64,000 nt of DNA, from NCBI GenBank assembly GCA_016795065.1, contig JAEUIU010000029.1, positions 1 through 64,000 on the forward strand, read 5' to 3'. The stretch comes from Phycisphaerae bacterium. GTDB taxonomy: Bacteria > Planctomycetota > Phycisphaerae > Phycisphaerales > SM1A02. The notes beneath the pieces were generated by a model that saw only the letters and a program-made list of their open reading frames with translations, did not search any database and had not been told where the DNA came from. Positions 27,595 through 35,725 of the stretch are shown here, piece after piece; the first letter of the stretch is position 1; each line of letters opens with the position of its first letter. Made by a program: the position numbers and the translations under genes.

Positions 27595-27605
27595 CTAACG
27601 CTTCG
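27595..27605 (+). repeat. 11-bp motif copy 10 (CTAACGCTTCG)
   Basis: In the 57-bp gap between the PSD1 and DUF1501 genes, untranslated. Confidence 0.85.
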
Positions 27606-27643
27606 TTCATAGCGACGCGCCGGCACCTCGTTCGAGAGACCCC

Positions 27644-29086
27644 ATGGACTGCTGCAACAACCGACTCCCAATTGCCGTGACGCGCCGCGACATGCTCCGA
27701 ACGCTGGGTTGCGGATTCGGCTATCTCGCCTTCGCGGGGCTCGCCCATTCGGCCTGGGCCCAAGGCGCGCCCACCGATCCGCTCGCCGAGCGCAACCCGC
27801 ACTTTCCGGCGAAGGCGAAGCGGGTGATCTTCCTCTGCATGGGCGGTGGGCCCTCCCATGTCGACACCTTCGACTACAAGCCGAAGCTGTTTGAGGATGA
27901 CGGCAAGGCCTTCGGCCGCGGCTTCCGTGCCGGCGCCAAGCTGCTCGCCTCGCCGTGGAAGTTCAAGCAGCATGGGAAGAGCGGCCTCTGGATCAGCGAT
28001 CTCTTTCCTGAGGTCGCCAAGCACGCCGACGACATGTGCCTCTGCCGCGGGATGAAGACCGACGTCCCCGCCCACGCCCAGGCGACGACCAAGCTGCACA
28101 CCGGCAGCTTCCAGTTTGTCCGCCCGTCGATGGGCGCATGGGCGATGTATGGCCTCGGAACGATGAACAAGAACCTGCCCGGTTTCGTCACCATCGATCC
28201 GGAGCGGGGCAATGGCGGAGCCCAGAACTACGGCAGCGCGTTCCTGCCTGCGATCTACCAAGGCGTTCCGGTGCGGACCGGCGGCAATCGCGGCCGTGGC
28301 GGGCAGGGACAGCGAGGAGGACAGCAGCAGCCCGACCCGATCGAGAACATCGACAACGACCGGATAGGCACGACCGCCCAGCGCGAACAGCTCGACCTTC
28401 TCCAGCGCCTCAACCGCGAACACATCAAGGCGACGCGCGACGACAGCGCGACGCGCAACGCGGTTGAGGGCGTCATCGAGAGCTACGAGCTTGCCTTCCG
28501 CATGCAGGCCGAGGTTCCGGATCTCCTCGACATCGCCAACGAGTCGAAGGCGACGCTCGACCTCTACGGCATCGGCTCTGGCGACGATCGATTTGCGCGG
28601 CAGTGCCTGTTGGCCCGGCGTTTCGCTGAGGCCGGTGTGCGATTCGTGGAAGTCACGCATGGCGGCTGGGACACCCACCGCAATCTCCGCGCGGATCTCG
28701 AGAAACAGTGCGGCGAGATCGACCGCCCGATCTCGGCGCTTCTGACCGATCTCAAGAAGCGCGGCCTGCTCAAGGACACGCTGGTCGTTTGGGGTGGTGA
28801 GTTTGGCCGTACGCCGTATGCCCAAAACGGCGACGGTCGCGACCACAACAACAAGGGCTTCACGACCTGGATGGCCGGAGGTGGTGTCAAGGGCGGACTG
28901 AGCTACGGCTCAACCGACGACTACGGACTCGAGGCCGTCGACGGCATCATGGATATCCACGATTGGCACGCAACGATGCTGCACCTTCTCGGCCTCAACC
29001 ACGAGAAACTCACCTTCAATCATGCGGGCCGCGATTTCCGTCTTACCGACGTGAAGGGCAACGTCCGCAGCGAGATTTTCGCCTAA
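27644..29086 (+). CDS. DUF1501 (sulfatase-fold) exported protein
   Basis: The protein has 480 residues. The N-terminus TRRDMLRTLGCGFGYLAFAGLAHSAWA is a twin-arginine-type export signal. Family blocks are clear: RVIFLCMGGGPSHVDTFDYKP, ISDLFPEVAKHADDMCLCRGM, AHAQATTKLHTGSF, PSMGAWAMYGLG, GVRFVEVTHGGWDTH, LVVWGGEFGRTPYAQN, GRDHNNKGFTTWMAGGGVKGG and MDIHDWHATMLHLLGLNH. DUF1501 has an alkaline-phosphatase-like fold, and its substrate is unknown. It is almost always encoded beside a PSD1 protein, as here. A Gly/Gln-rich low-complexity loop (RGRGGQGQRGGQQQ) interrupts the middle. Its stop is in an exact 11-bp motif. Confidence 0.93.
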   Translation: MDCCNNRLPIAVTRRDMLRTLGCGFGYLAFAGLAHSAWAQGAPTDPLAERNPHFPAKAKRVIFLCMGGGPSHVDTFDYKPKLFEDDGKAFGRGFRAGAKLLASPWKFKQHGKSGLWISDLFPEVAKHADDMCLCRGMKTDVPAHAQATTKLHTGSFQFVRPSMGAWAMYGLGTMNKNLPGFVTIDPERGNGGAQNYGSAFLPAIYQGVPVRTGGNRGRGGQGQRGGQQQPDPIENIDNDRIGTTAQREQLDLLQRLNREHIKATRDDSATRNAVEGVIESYELAFRMQAEVPDLLDIANESKATLDLYGIGSGDDRFARQCLLARRFAEAGVRFVEVTHGGWDTHRNLRADLEKQCGEIDRPISALLTDLKKRGLLKDTLVVWGGEFGRTPYAQNGDGRDHNNKGFTTWMAGGGVKGGLSYGSTDDYGLEAVDGIMDIHDWHATMLHLLGLNHEKLTFNHAGRDFRLTDVKGNVRSEIFA

Positions 29087-29093
29087 CGATTCG
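29083..29093 (+). repeat. 11-bp motif copy 11 (CTAACGATTCG)
   Basis: Provides the TAA stop of the DUF1501 gene. Confidence 0.85.
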
Positions 29094-29299
29094 CATGACG
29101 ATCGCTCAGCGGACTGGAACCTCGGAGCTCCAGAGCCACCAGCCTCGTCCGTTCATTGCCGAGGCCCGTCGGAATGCGGCCCGCGGTCGCGATGACGGCC
29201 GGTACACCAAGGCGAGTCTCACGTCACCATAATCGACCATACGCAGGAGAAGTCATCGGACCGGTTGATTCGCGCCGCCGCGACGGTCACACTCCGCAC

Positions 29300-30712
29300 A
29301 TGCTCGCCGCCGCGTTCCTTGCTTTCCCGCTGACCTTCGCCCTCATTCCTCCGGAACCGATTCAGACCCTGCTCGTGCCAGATGGCGCAGGCGGCGATGA
29401 GGCGGGGCGATCGATCGCCCTCAGTGATCGTCGGCTGCTCCTTGGCGTTCCACTCTCCAATGCCGACGGCGCCAGCAATCGCGGGGCCGCTTGGCTTTTC
29501 AGGACCAATGCCGATGGCACTTGGCAGCCCGAGACACGACTCGTCGCCCCCGACGGCCTTCCGAACGACGAGTTCGGTTTCTCGGTGGGGCTTGACGATG
29601 AGGTCGCGATTGTTGGCGCATGGCAGGACGACGTCGGCGCGAAGACCGACGCCGGATCCGCTTCCGTCTTCCGATTCGTCTTGGGTGAGTGGATCCACGA
29701 GGCGACGCTGATCGCCGGCGACGGCGCCAGCGATGACGAGTTCGGCCGAAGCGTCGCCATTCGCGGCGACACCGCCCTGGTCGGAGCGTGGCTCTCAGGT
29801 CTCTTCGACACGGGCGCGGTGTATGTCTATCGGCGCCAGACCAACGGCACCTGGCTTCAGACCCAGAAGCTGACCCCTCCGGGCATCGCTTCGGGGGACC
29901 AGGTCGGCACGACCATCGCCTTCGACGGCGAGCGGGCCATCATCGGAGCGTGGGGCGATGAGGATGGCGCCGCCGGCAACACCGGCTCGGCGACCGTCTG
30001 GAAACTGAACACCAACGGCAACTTCACCTATGAAGCGAAACTCATCGGTTCGGATGTGGTCGCCAGCGACGAACTGGGACGCGGCGTGGCAATAGACGGG
30101 GAGTTGGCCGTGGTCGGCTCGTGGCCGTTCTTCGGCAACGGAATCGGCAAGGCCTATGTCTTTCGCCGAAGCGGGACCATCTGGACGCAAGAGGCGAAGC
30201 TGACGGCGCCCGACGGCGCAACCGACGACTACTTCGGATTCTCGGTGGCCTGCAAGCGCGATCCGAGCGGTGATGTCGTCGCCTGCGGGGCGTGGGCCGA
30301 CGACGTGAGCGGCACGACCAACCAGGGTTCGGTCTGGATCTTCAGGAGGCAGGGAACCGCGTGGGATGGCGGCTCTCAGGTAGTGGCCGAAGATGGCGGC
30401 CCCAGCGACTACTTTGGGTTCTCGCTGTCGCTTGCATGCGAGACCCTCGCGATCGGCACTCGTCTGGATGATGTCGGGCGCAACTTGAATCAGGGGTCGG
30501 CGCGGCTCTGGTGGCTCGAGGATCTCGACGCGGACGGGCACCCCGACCTTTGCCGCGAGCCCGCGGACCTCAACGGCGACGGCGCCGTCAATGCGAGCGA
30601 CTTGGCCGAATTGTTAGGCGGCTGGGGCAGTCTTGGCCCGACCGACCTGGACGGGAATGGCACCACCGACGCGGCGGATCTGGCCGTGCTACTGGCCGGT
30701 TGGACCGCGTAA
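29300..30712 (+). CDS. Secreted FG-GAP-like repeat protein with dockerin-like tail
   Basis: The protein has 470 residues from the ATG at 29300, which starts a short signal peptide (MLAAAFLAFPLTFALIP). About seven repeats of roughly 50 residues follow the pattern DE(F/L)GRSVAI-GD-ALVGAW-DD-G---GSA-VFR--G-W--EAKL, an FG-GAP/beta-propeller-type repeat. A calcium-binding C-terminus (DLDADGHPDLCREPADLNGDG) runs into two dockerin-like repeats ending LLGGWG and LLAGW. This is a putative surface or extracellular propeller. A related protein without the tail lies at 40.6 kb. One exact 11-bp motif is read through by the dockerin codons for AELLGG. Confidence 0.85.
   Translation: MLAAAFLAFPLTFALIPPEPIQTLLVPDGAGGDEAGRSIALSDRRLLLGVPLSNADGASNRGAAWLFRTNADGTWQPETRLVAPDGLPNDEFGFSVGLDDEVAIVGAWQDDVGAKTDAGSASVFRFVLGEWIHEATLIAGDGASDDEFGRSVAIRGDTALVGAWLSGLFDTGAVYVYRRQTNGTWLQTQKLTPPGIASGDQVGTTIAFDGERAIIGAWGDEDGAAGNTGSATVWKLNTNGNFTYEAKLIGSDVVASDELGRGVAIDGELAVVGSWPFFGNGIGKAYVFRRSGTIWTQEAKLTAPDGATDDYFGFSVACKRDPSGDVVACGAWADDVSGTTNQGSVWIFRRQGTAWDGGSQVVAEDGGPSDYFGFSLSLACETLAIGTRLDDVGRNLNQGSARLWWLEDLDADGHPDLCREPADLNGDGAVNASDLAELLGGWGSLGPTDLDGNGTTDAADLAVLLAGWTA
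30607..30617 (-). repeat. 11-bp motif copy 12 (CTAACAATTCG)
   Basis: Inside the dockerin-like tail of the FG-GAP protein, read as AELLGG with a TTA codon. Confidence 0.85.
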
Positions 30713-30722
30713 CTGCTCTCGG

Positions 30723-30733
30723 CTAACGCTTCG
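30723..30733 (+). repeat. 11-bp motif copy 13 (CTAACGCTTCG)
   Basis: Provides the TAG stop of the GYF_2 gene on the minus strand, 116 bp from copy 12. Confidence 0.85.
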
Positions 30734-31313
30734 TCGGCTGGACTTCGATGGTCAGCCGGTGTGAGTCCCTATAGGTGAGCGTCGCGTTGGTGCTCGTCTC
30801 GGTGACCCAGACCGCTTGAATGCGCGAATAGGGCAAGAAGACCCGGCTTCGGGAACTCTCGAGCGAGACCTCGAAGTGATCGACGCCGGCGGCGCAGAGC
30901 TTCGCAGGGCTGTACTCGGAAGAGTCGGGCAGATTGACCTCAATGTCGGCGTTGAGGTAGAGGCCAAAGAGATCGCGGAAGGTGCCGAACCGGGGCTGAC
31001 GGGCCGCCCCATTGGCGATGAGTCCAGCGTGCGTGCCGGTCGTCTCGACGACGGGTGCTGCCTCCGTGACCGGAGCCGGGAACGCCAACCCCCGCACATG
31101 CGACGCCACAACCCAGTCGGCGTGGCCGCTCTGCTGAACCTCTCCTTCGGGCAGGAGATCGCCTCGGAGGGCGGCGTCCTTGAGTTGCTCCGCCGTCATC
31201 CAACCGGAAACGGCATTGCCGACCCGGAATCGATATTGGATGGACGTCTGCACCCCACCCGCGTTTCCTTGCGTCTGACTCTGTGCCGCCTGTCCTTGAG
31301 CTGACTGTGGCAT
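30723..31313 (-). CDS. GYF_2-domain protein with unknown C-terminal domain
   Basis: The protein has 196 residues from the ATG at 31313, which has a strong site GGGAGG seven bases upstream. Residues 1-24 are Gln/Gly-rich. Residues 25-75 (IQYRFRVGNAVSGWMTAEQLKDAALRGDLLPEGEVQQSGHADWVVAS) fit the bacterial GYF_2 domain, a small adaptor module. After a linker comes a beta-rich C-terminal part (LCAAGVDHFEVSLESSRSRVFLPYSRIQAVWVTE), which I cannot assign; it has the feel of a PH-like or Sm-like fold. No membrane segment. Its TAG stop is in an exact copy of the 11-bp motif. Confidence 0.75.
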   Translation of the reverse strand: MPQSAQGQAAQSQTQGNAGGVQTSIQYRFRVGNAVSGWMTAEQLKDAALRGDLLPEGEVQQSGHADWVVASHVRGLAFPAPVTEAAPVVETTGTHAGLIANGAARQPRFGTFRDLFGLYLNADIEVNLPDSSEYSPAKLCAAGVDHFEVSLESSRSRVFLPYSRIQAVWVTETSTNATLTYRDSHRLTIEVQPTKR

Positions 31314-31590
31314 GCGATACCTCCCGCACGAAAAACCCCACGAAACACGATTCGTCGTCGGGAGAGTCGCTTCGCATCGCCATCCGAGGTCACGCGAGCG
31401 CGAACTCCCGGCACAACTCCATTGAACAGCGCTGGCATCGGCATGCAAGGGCCCAGCGGGATATTCGGCAAAAACCGCATGGCTCGTCGGCGACAGCGAT
31501 GCGTTCGCGTCGCCAGAAGGCTGTTCTCGAACGTCTTGCATATCGCCGACTGGCATTCGTGAATAAGGGCACGAGCGAGGTCTCGACGCC

Positions 31591-32739
31591 TCAGCGAACC
31601 AATTGTCGGAGGAGGTGCGAGGCACGCTCGAACTCATCCAGCGGCATCCACTCATCCGGCCGGTGGGCGTTGGAAATGTCGCCCGGCCCCCAAATCATCG
31701 GCTCGACGCCCAACGCCGCCAGGCGCCCCGCGTCGGTGCCGAAGCCAACGCCGAACTCGCCTTCCTGCCCGACCAGTTCGCACATCTCCGCGTGCCACGG
31801 ACGCTCCGCCGGTGTGGCGAATGCAGGCGTCTCGTTCCGAAGCGTCACGGTCACGGCATCCTGCGGCACCACCGCCTCGACCGATCGGCGCAAGTGATCC
31901 AGGAACGGTACGCTGTCCATGCCCGGCAACAGGCGGACGCCGACGTCAATGTCGCAGCGCTCGGGAATGACGTTGATCGCCGAACCACCGTGAATGCGAG
32001 CCGAGGTGAGAACGGGAAACGGCACTTCCGGAAAGAGAACGCTCTCCGGAGTGCGACGCGTCGTGAGTTCCTTTCGCACCACGGCTAACGCTTGGACCAC
32101 GACGGCGGCCCGCTCGATCGCGTTGACTCCCTTGTGGGGAAACCCGCTGTGGGCGGCGATGCCGTGGGTGACGATCGAGATGGTGAGATGGCCCTTGTGT
32201 CCGCGGACGACCCGCATTGACGTCGGCTCGCCGACGAGTGTGCGAAGCGGCAACCGGCGCTCGCGCGGCCAAGCCTTGGCGAATGCCGCGGCCCCCAGCG
32301 TGCCTACCTCCTCGTTGCAGGTGAGGAGGAGAAGAAGCGGCTCACTCGGTGGTCGCTCGATCGCCTCGCGCAGGAGGTTGATCGCGAGGGCATCAAAGCC
32401 CTTCATGTCACAGGCGCCTCGGGCGATCGCCCGCGCAGGCGTCGAGGGGGCCGATCGAACCGTGAGAACGCGAGGATCGCTTGTCCATTCCGGCTCATCG
32501 GCTGGCACGGTATCGACATGCCCACAGAGAAGGAGCCCCTCGCCAGCGCGACACTCCGGCCCGACGGCAATGAGCATGTTCTCGTGGCCATCTCCGCACC
32601 CGAACCGCTCGATGCGAACCGCCGGAGAGTCCAGGTAATCCGCCACAAAGTCGCCGAACGGGCGGGTTGCCAACCGGCTGGTCGTGTCGATCGCGACGAG
32701 GCGAGACAGGAGTTCGATATCAGAAAGCGCCGCTGTCAC
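31591..32739 (-). CDS. M20-family peptidase, acetylornithine deacetylase (ArgE)-like
   Basis: The protein has 382 residues from a GTG at 32739; upstream the frame overlaps the next gene and looks non-coding. Metal and catalytic residues are all visible: LLLCGHVDTVPADEPEW (His and Asp), RGACDMKGFDALA (bridging Asp), TCNEEVGTLGA (general-base Glu plus ligand), VGEPTSMRVVRGHKG and the last ligand in SNAHRPDEWMP. The dimerization-domain histidine is in HSGFPHKGVNAIERA. The DTTSR and GEPTS blocks favour ArgE over DapE. It would release ornithine in arginine synthesis. No other arg gene is in the window. Confidence 0.88.
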   Translation of the reverse strand: MTAALSDIELLSRLVAIDTTSRLATRPFGDFVADYLDSPAVRIERFGCGDGHENMLIAVGPECRAGEGLLLCGHVDTVPADEPEWTSDPRVLTVRSAPSTPARAIARGACDMKGFDALAINLLREAIERPPSEPLLLLLTCNEEVGTLGAAAFAKAWPRERRLPLRTLVGEPTSMRVVRGHKGHLTISIVTHGIAAHSGFPHKGVNAIERAAVVVQALAVVRKELTTRRTPESVLFPEVPFPVLTSARIHGGSAINVIPERCDIDVGVRLLPGMDSVPFLDHLRRSVEAVVPQDAVTVTLRNETPAFATPAERPWHAEMCELVGQEGEFGVGFGTDAGRLAALGVEPMIWGPGDISNAHRPDEWMPLDEFERASHLLRQLVR

Positions 32740-32759
32740 GCCGCAAAGGATACGCGGAT

Positions 32760-33137
32760 TCAGCCTTCGGCCGCAGGCTCGGCCGGAAGCGCACCCAATG
32801 CCACCAGGGCCTCGACCACCGCGGTGGTGTAGGTGTAGCAGGGCCCGCCGCCCATCATCACCGCGACCGTCGCCACATCTAGAACTTGCTGTGCGGTCGC
32901 CCCGAGCTTGACGCACTTCTCGACATGGGCGTAGATGCAATTGTCGCAGCGGACCGCGATGCCGATGCCAAGAGCGACAAACTCCTTCTCAAGCTCGGTG
33001 AGGGCGTTGGCCTTCATGGTGCCCTGATGGAGAGCGGAGAAGGCCTTTGCGGCGTCGGGCATGACGGCCTTCATCGCCTTCATGCGGGTGGGCCAGGTTG
33101 CGTACCAATCAGCGACACGGGGAGAGTTCGACGACAT
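32760..33137 (-). CDS. AhpD-like carboxymuconolactone decarboxylase-family protein
   Basis: The protein has 125 residues. The alkylhydroperoxidase D core is ELEKEFVALGIGIAVRCDNCIYAHVEKCVKLGATAQQVLDVATVAVMMGGGP. The redox pair CDNC and the downstream His (CxxCxxxH), with an upstream Glu, are intact. Such proteins reduce peroxides or peroxiredoxin partners, though many have no known substrate. It lies 20 bp upstream of the M20 peptidase on the same strand, and divergent from RNase R. Confidence 0.9.
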   Translation of the reverse strand: MSSNSPRVADWYATWPTRMKAMKAVMPDAAKAFSALHQGTMKANALTELEKEFVALGIGIAVRCDNCIYAHVEKCVKLGATAQQVLDVATVAVMMGGGPCYTYTTAVVEALVALGALPAEPAAEG

Positions 33138-33253
33138 GGAGGGGTCCGGAGGGAGTGAGGTGCGGTGTCGGCCGCTGAGAGTATGGCAGGTTCATGCGGG
33201 TTCCCGAGCGCGGACGGCGGAGGGCGACATCCCCGAACCGCTACACTGCCGCA

Positions 33254-35701
33254 ATGCCTCTCCGGTTTCGCCATCGCCTTCTCGAGCATCTGCGGCACGA
33301 CACCTATCGGCCCTCGATCGCCCGCGAGGTGGCTCGCCAGCTTCGCGTAGCCGACGAGGACATCGATGCGTTCGAGTCCGCCATTGACCAGCTCGTCCAC
33401 TCCGGCAAGCTCGAGGTCGGCGCTGACGAGAAGCTGCGCCTGCCGATCTATGGCGACGAGACCGTCGGCAAGCTCCGGATCACCCGCGGCGGGTTCGGCT
33501 TTCTCATCCCAGATGAGCCGACCCGCGAAGGCGACCTCTTCGTTCCCGAGGGAATGACAATGGACGCCATCTCGGGCGATCGCGTGCGGGCCAAGATCAT
33601 GCGAAAGTCCGCGACGGCTCGCCGGGGCCGCGGAAGCGGAGGCTACGCGCCGCCCGAGAAGGGCGACCTCACCGGCCGCGTCGTCGAGATCCTCGAGCGG
33701 GGACAGACCCGATTCGCGGGCGTCCTCCAGAAGGAGGGACGCACGTGGCTCGTCCAGCCCGATGGCCGCGCCTTGCGCGAGTCGATCGTGGTGCGCGACC
33801 CATTCGTCAAGAATCCGCAGGCGAAGGTCGGCGACAAGTGCATTGTCGAGATCACCCTGTGGGGGGATCGCAACGCCCTTCCCGAGGGCGTCATCGTCGA
33901 AGTGTTAGGTGAGGCCGGACGGCCCGACGTCGAGACTGAGGCAGTCATCGCGTCGCACCAGATCCGAACGGCGTTTCCCGAGGAGGTCGTCGAACAGGCC
34001 TCCGCCGCCGCCCGCGAGTTCGAGACAAGCTCCCGCGGCCCCTGGAAGGACCGGCTCGATCTCACCAACGACTTCATCCTGACGATCGATCCGCCCGACG
34101 CAAAGGACTACGACGACGCCATCTCCATCCTGCGCACCGAGGAAGGCGAATGGGAGCTCGGCGTGCACATCGCCGACGTCTCGCACTTCGCTCCGGCGGC
34201 AAGCCCGCTTGACCTCGAGGCCCAGGCCCGGGGCACGAGCGTCTATCTCCCCCGCCGCGTCGTGCCGATGCTCCCCGAGCAACTCAGTAACGGCGTCTGC
34301 TCGCTTCAGGAAGGCGTCGCACGCTTCACCAAGAGCGTCTTCATCCGCTTCGACGACAAGGGTCGCGTGATGGGACAGCGGGTCGCGGCGACGGTGATCC
34401 GCAGCGCGAAGCGGCTCACCTACATCGAGGCCCAGGCACTCATCGACGGGGACCTCGGCAAGGCCAAGGAGCACGCCAAGACCGAGCCCGAGTACTCGAG
34501 CATACTGTTAGACGCCCTGCGTCTTTGCAATCGCCTCGCCAAGGTCCTGCGGGAGAGGCGGCGGCGCGATGGCATGATCGCCCTCCACCTGCCGCAGTCC
34601 GAACTCGTGTTCGATGCGGACGGTCACGTCGTCGATGCCGTTCCAGAGGACTCCTCGTACACGCACACGCTCATCGAGATGTTCATGGTCGAGGCCAACG
34701 AGGCCATCGCGCGACTCTTCGCCGACCTCGAGCTTCCTCTCCTGCGGCGCGTCCACCCCGACCCCAGTTACGGCGACATCGAGGAACTGCGGATCTTCGC
34801 CCGACTGGCCAAAGTCGAACTGCCCGACGCCCCGACGCGGAAAGACATCCAACTCCTGCTCGAGCGCACCCTCGACTCGACCGCCACGCGGGCCATCCAC
34901 TTCGCTGTGCTTCGCTCACTCGCGAAGGCGAGTTACAGCCCATCCCTCGAAGGGCATTTCGCGCTCGCCAGCGAGCACTACGCCCACTTCACCAGTCCGA
35001 TCCGGCGCTATCCCGACCTGCTTGTTCACCGAGCACTTCAGGCCTATCTCGACGCCACCGATAACGGCCGTGATGTGCCGACCGGCAAGCATCGTCGCAA
35101 GCTCGCCCGCGGACTGGCCGAGGACCATCGGATCATCGACGAGGGCGTACTCATCGATCTCGGCAACCAGTGCACCGAGCGCGAGATCGCGGCGGAAGAG
35201 GCCGAGCGCGAGCTGCGCAGCTTCCTCATCCTCCAGATGCTCCTCGAACGACACATGGGAGATGAGTTCGAGGCCACCGTCACCGGCCTTGCCCCGAACG
35301 GCACCGTCTTCGCATCGCTTGAGAAGTACCTTGTCGACGGGGCGATCCCGTCGCGCGACCTCGCCGGCCCCAGCGGCAAGCCCGACCGGTGGATGGTCGT
35401 CGCCTCAACGGGGCGACTGGTGGCCCAGCGCAGCGGCGCCTCCATCGGTCTCGGTGACCTCATTCGCGTGGCGATCGATCGCATCGATCTCGCGGCTCGC
35501 CAGATGACGCTCCGCATCGTGCGATTCGCCCAGGCAGCTCCGCTCTCACTCGATGAGTCTGGGGCACCAAAGCAGGGCCAAGGCGGACGCAAGGACGACA
35601 CCTACGACCCGAATGCCCGAGGGGGAAAGGGAAGTCGAGGACGAATCAACGGGCATCGCCGCGGATTCAAGCAGGGACGACGAGGTAAGAAGAGCCGTTG
35701 A
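33254..35701 (+). CDS. rnr: Ribonuclease R
   Basis: The protein has 815 residues from the ATG at 33254. Domains in order: an N-terminal winged helix (about 1-65, RHDTYRPSIAREVARQL), cold-shock domains (about 70-240), the RNB catalytic domain with the four-aspartate site DPPDAKDYDDAISI (about 278-291), a conserved HYAHFTSPIRRYPDLLVHR block, an S1 domain (VTGLAPNGTVFASLEKYLVDG), and a very basic Gly/Arg/Lys tail (RINGHRRGFKQGRRGKKSR). It is a 3'-5' exoribonuclease for structured RNA. Two TTA codons lie in GTTAG cores, one an exact 11-bp motif. Confidence 0.95.
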   Translation: MPLRFRHRLLEHLRHDTYRPSIAREVARQLRVADEDIDAFESAIDQLVHSGKLEVGADEKLRLPIYGDETVGKLRITRGGFGFLIPDEPTREGDLFVPEGMTMDAISGDRVRAKIMRKSATARRGRGSGGYAPPEKGDLTGRVVEILERGQTRFAGVLQKEGRTWLVQPDGRALRESIVVRDPFVKNPQAKVGDKCIVEITLWGDRNALPEGVIVEVLGEAGRPDVETEAVIASHQIRTAFPEEVVEQASAAAREFETSSRGPWKDRLDLTNDFILTIDPPDAKDYDDAISILRTEEGEWELGVHIADVSHFAPAASPLDLEAQARGTSVYLPRRVVPMLPEQLSNGVCSLQEGVARFTKSVFIRFDDKGRVMGQRVAATVIRSAKRLTYIEAQALIDGDLGKAKEHAKTEPEYSSILLDALRLCNRLAKVLRERRRRDGMIALHLPQSELVFDADGHVVDAVPEDSSYTHTLIEMFMVEANEAIARLFADLELPLLRRVHPDPSYGDIEELRIFARLAKVELPDAPTRKDIQLLLERTLDSTATRAIHFAVLRSLAKASYSPSLEGHFALASEHYAHFTSPIRRYPDLLVHRALQAYLDATDNGRDVPTGKHRRKLARGLAEDHRIIDEGVLIDLGNQCTEREIAAEEAERELRSFLILQMLLERHMGDEFEATVTGLAPNGTVFASLEKYLVDGAIPSRDLAGPSGKPDRWMVVASTGRLVAQRSGASIGLGDLIRVAIDRIDLAARQMTLRIVRFAQAAPLSLDESGAPKQGQGGRKDDTYDPNARGGKGSRGRINGHRRGFKQGRRGKKSR
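33898..33908 (-). repeat. 11-bp motif copy 14 (CTAACACTTCG)
   Basis: Inside rnr, read as VEVLGE with a TTA codon. Confidence 0.85.
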
Positions 35702-35725
35702 CGGCTGGCAGCTCGTCACGCCCAC

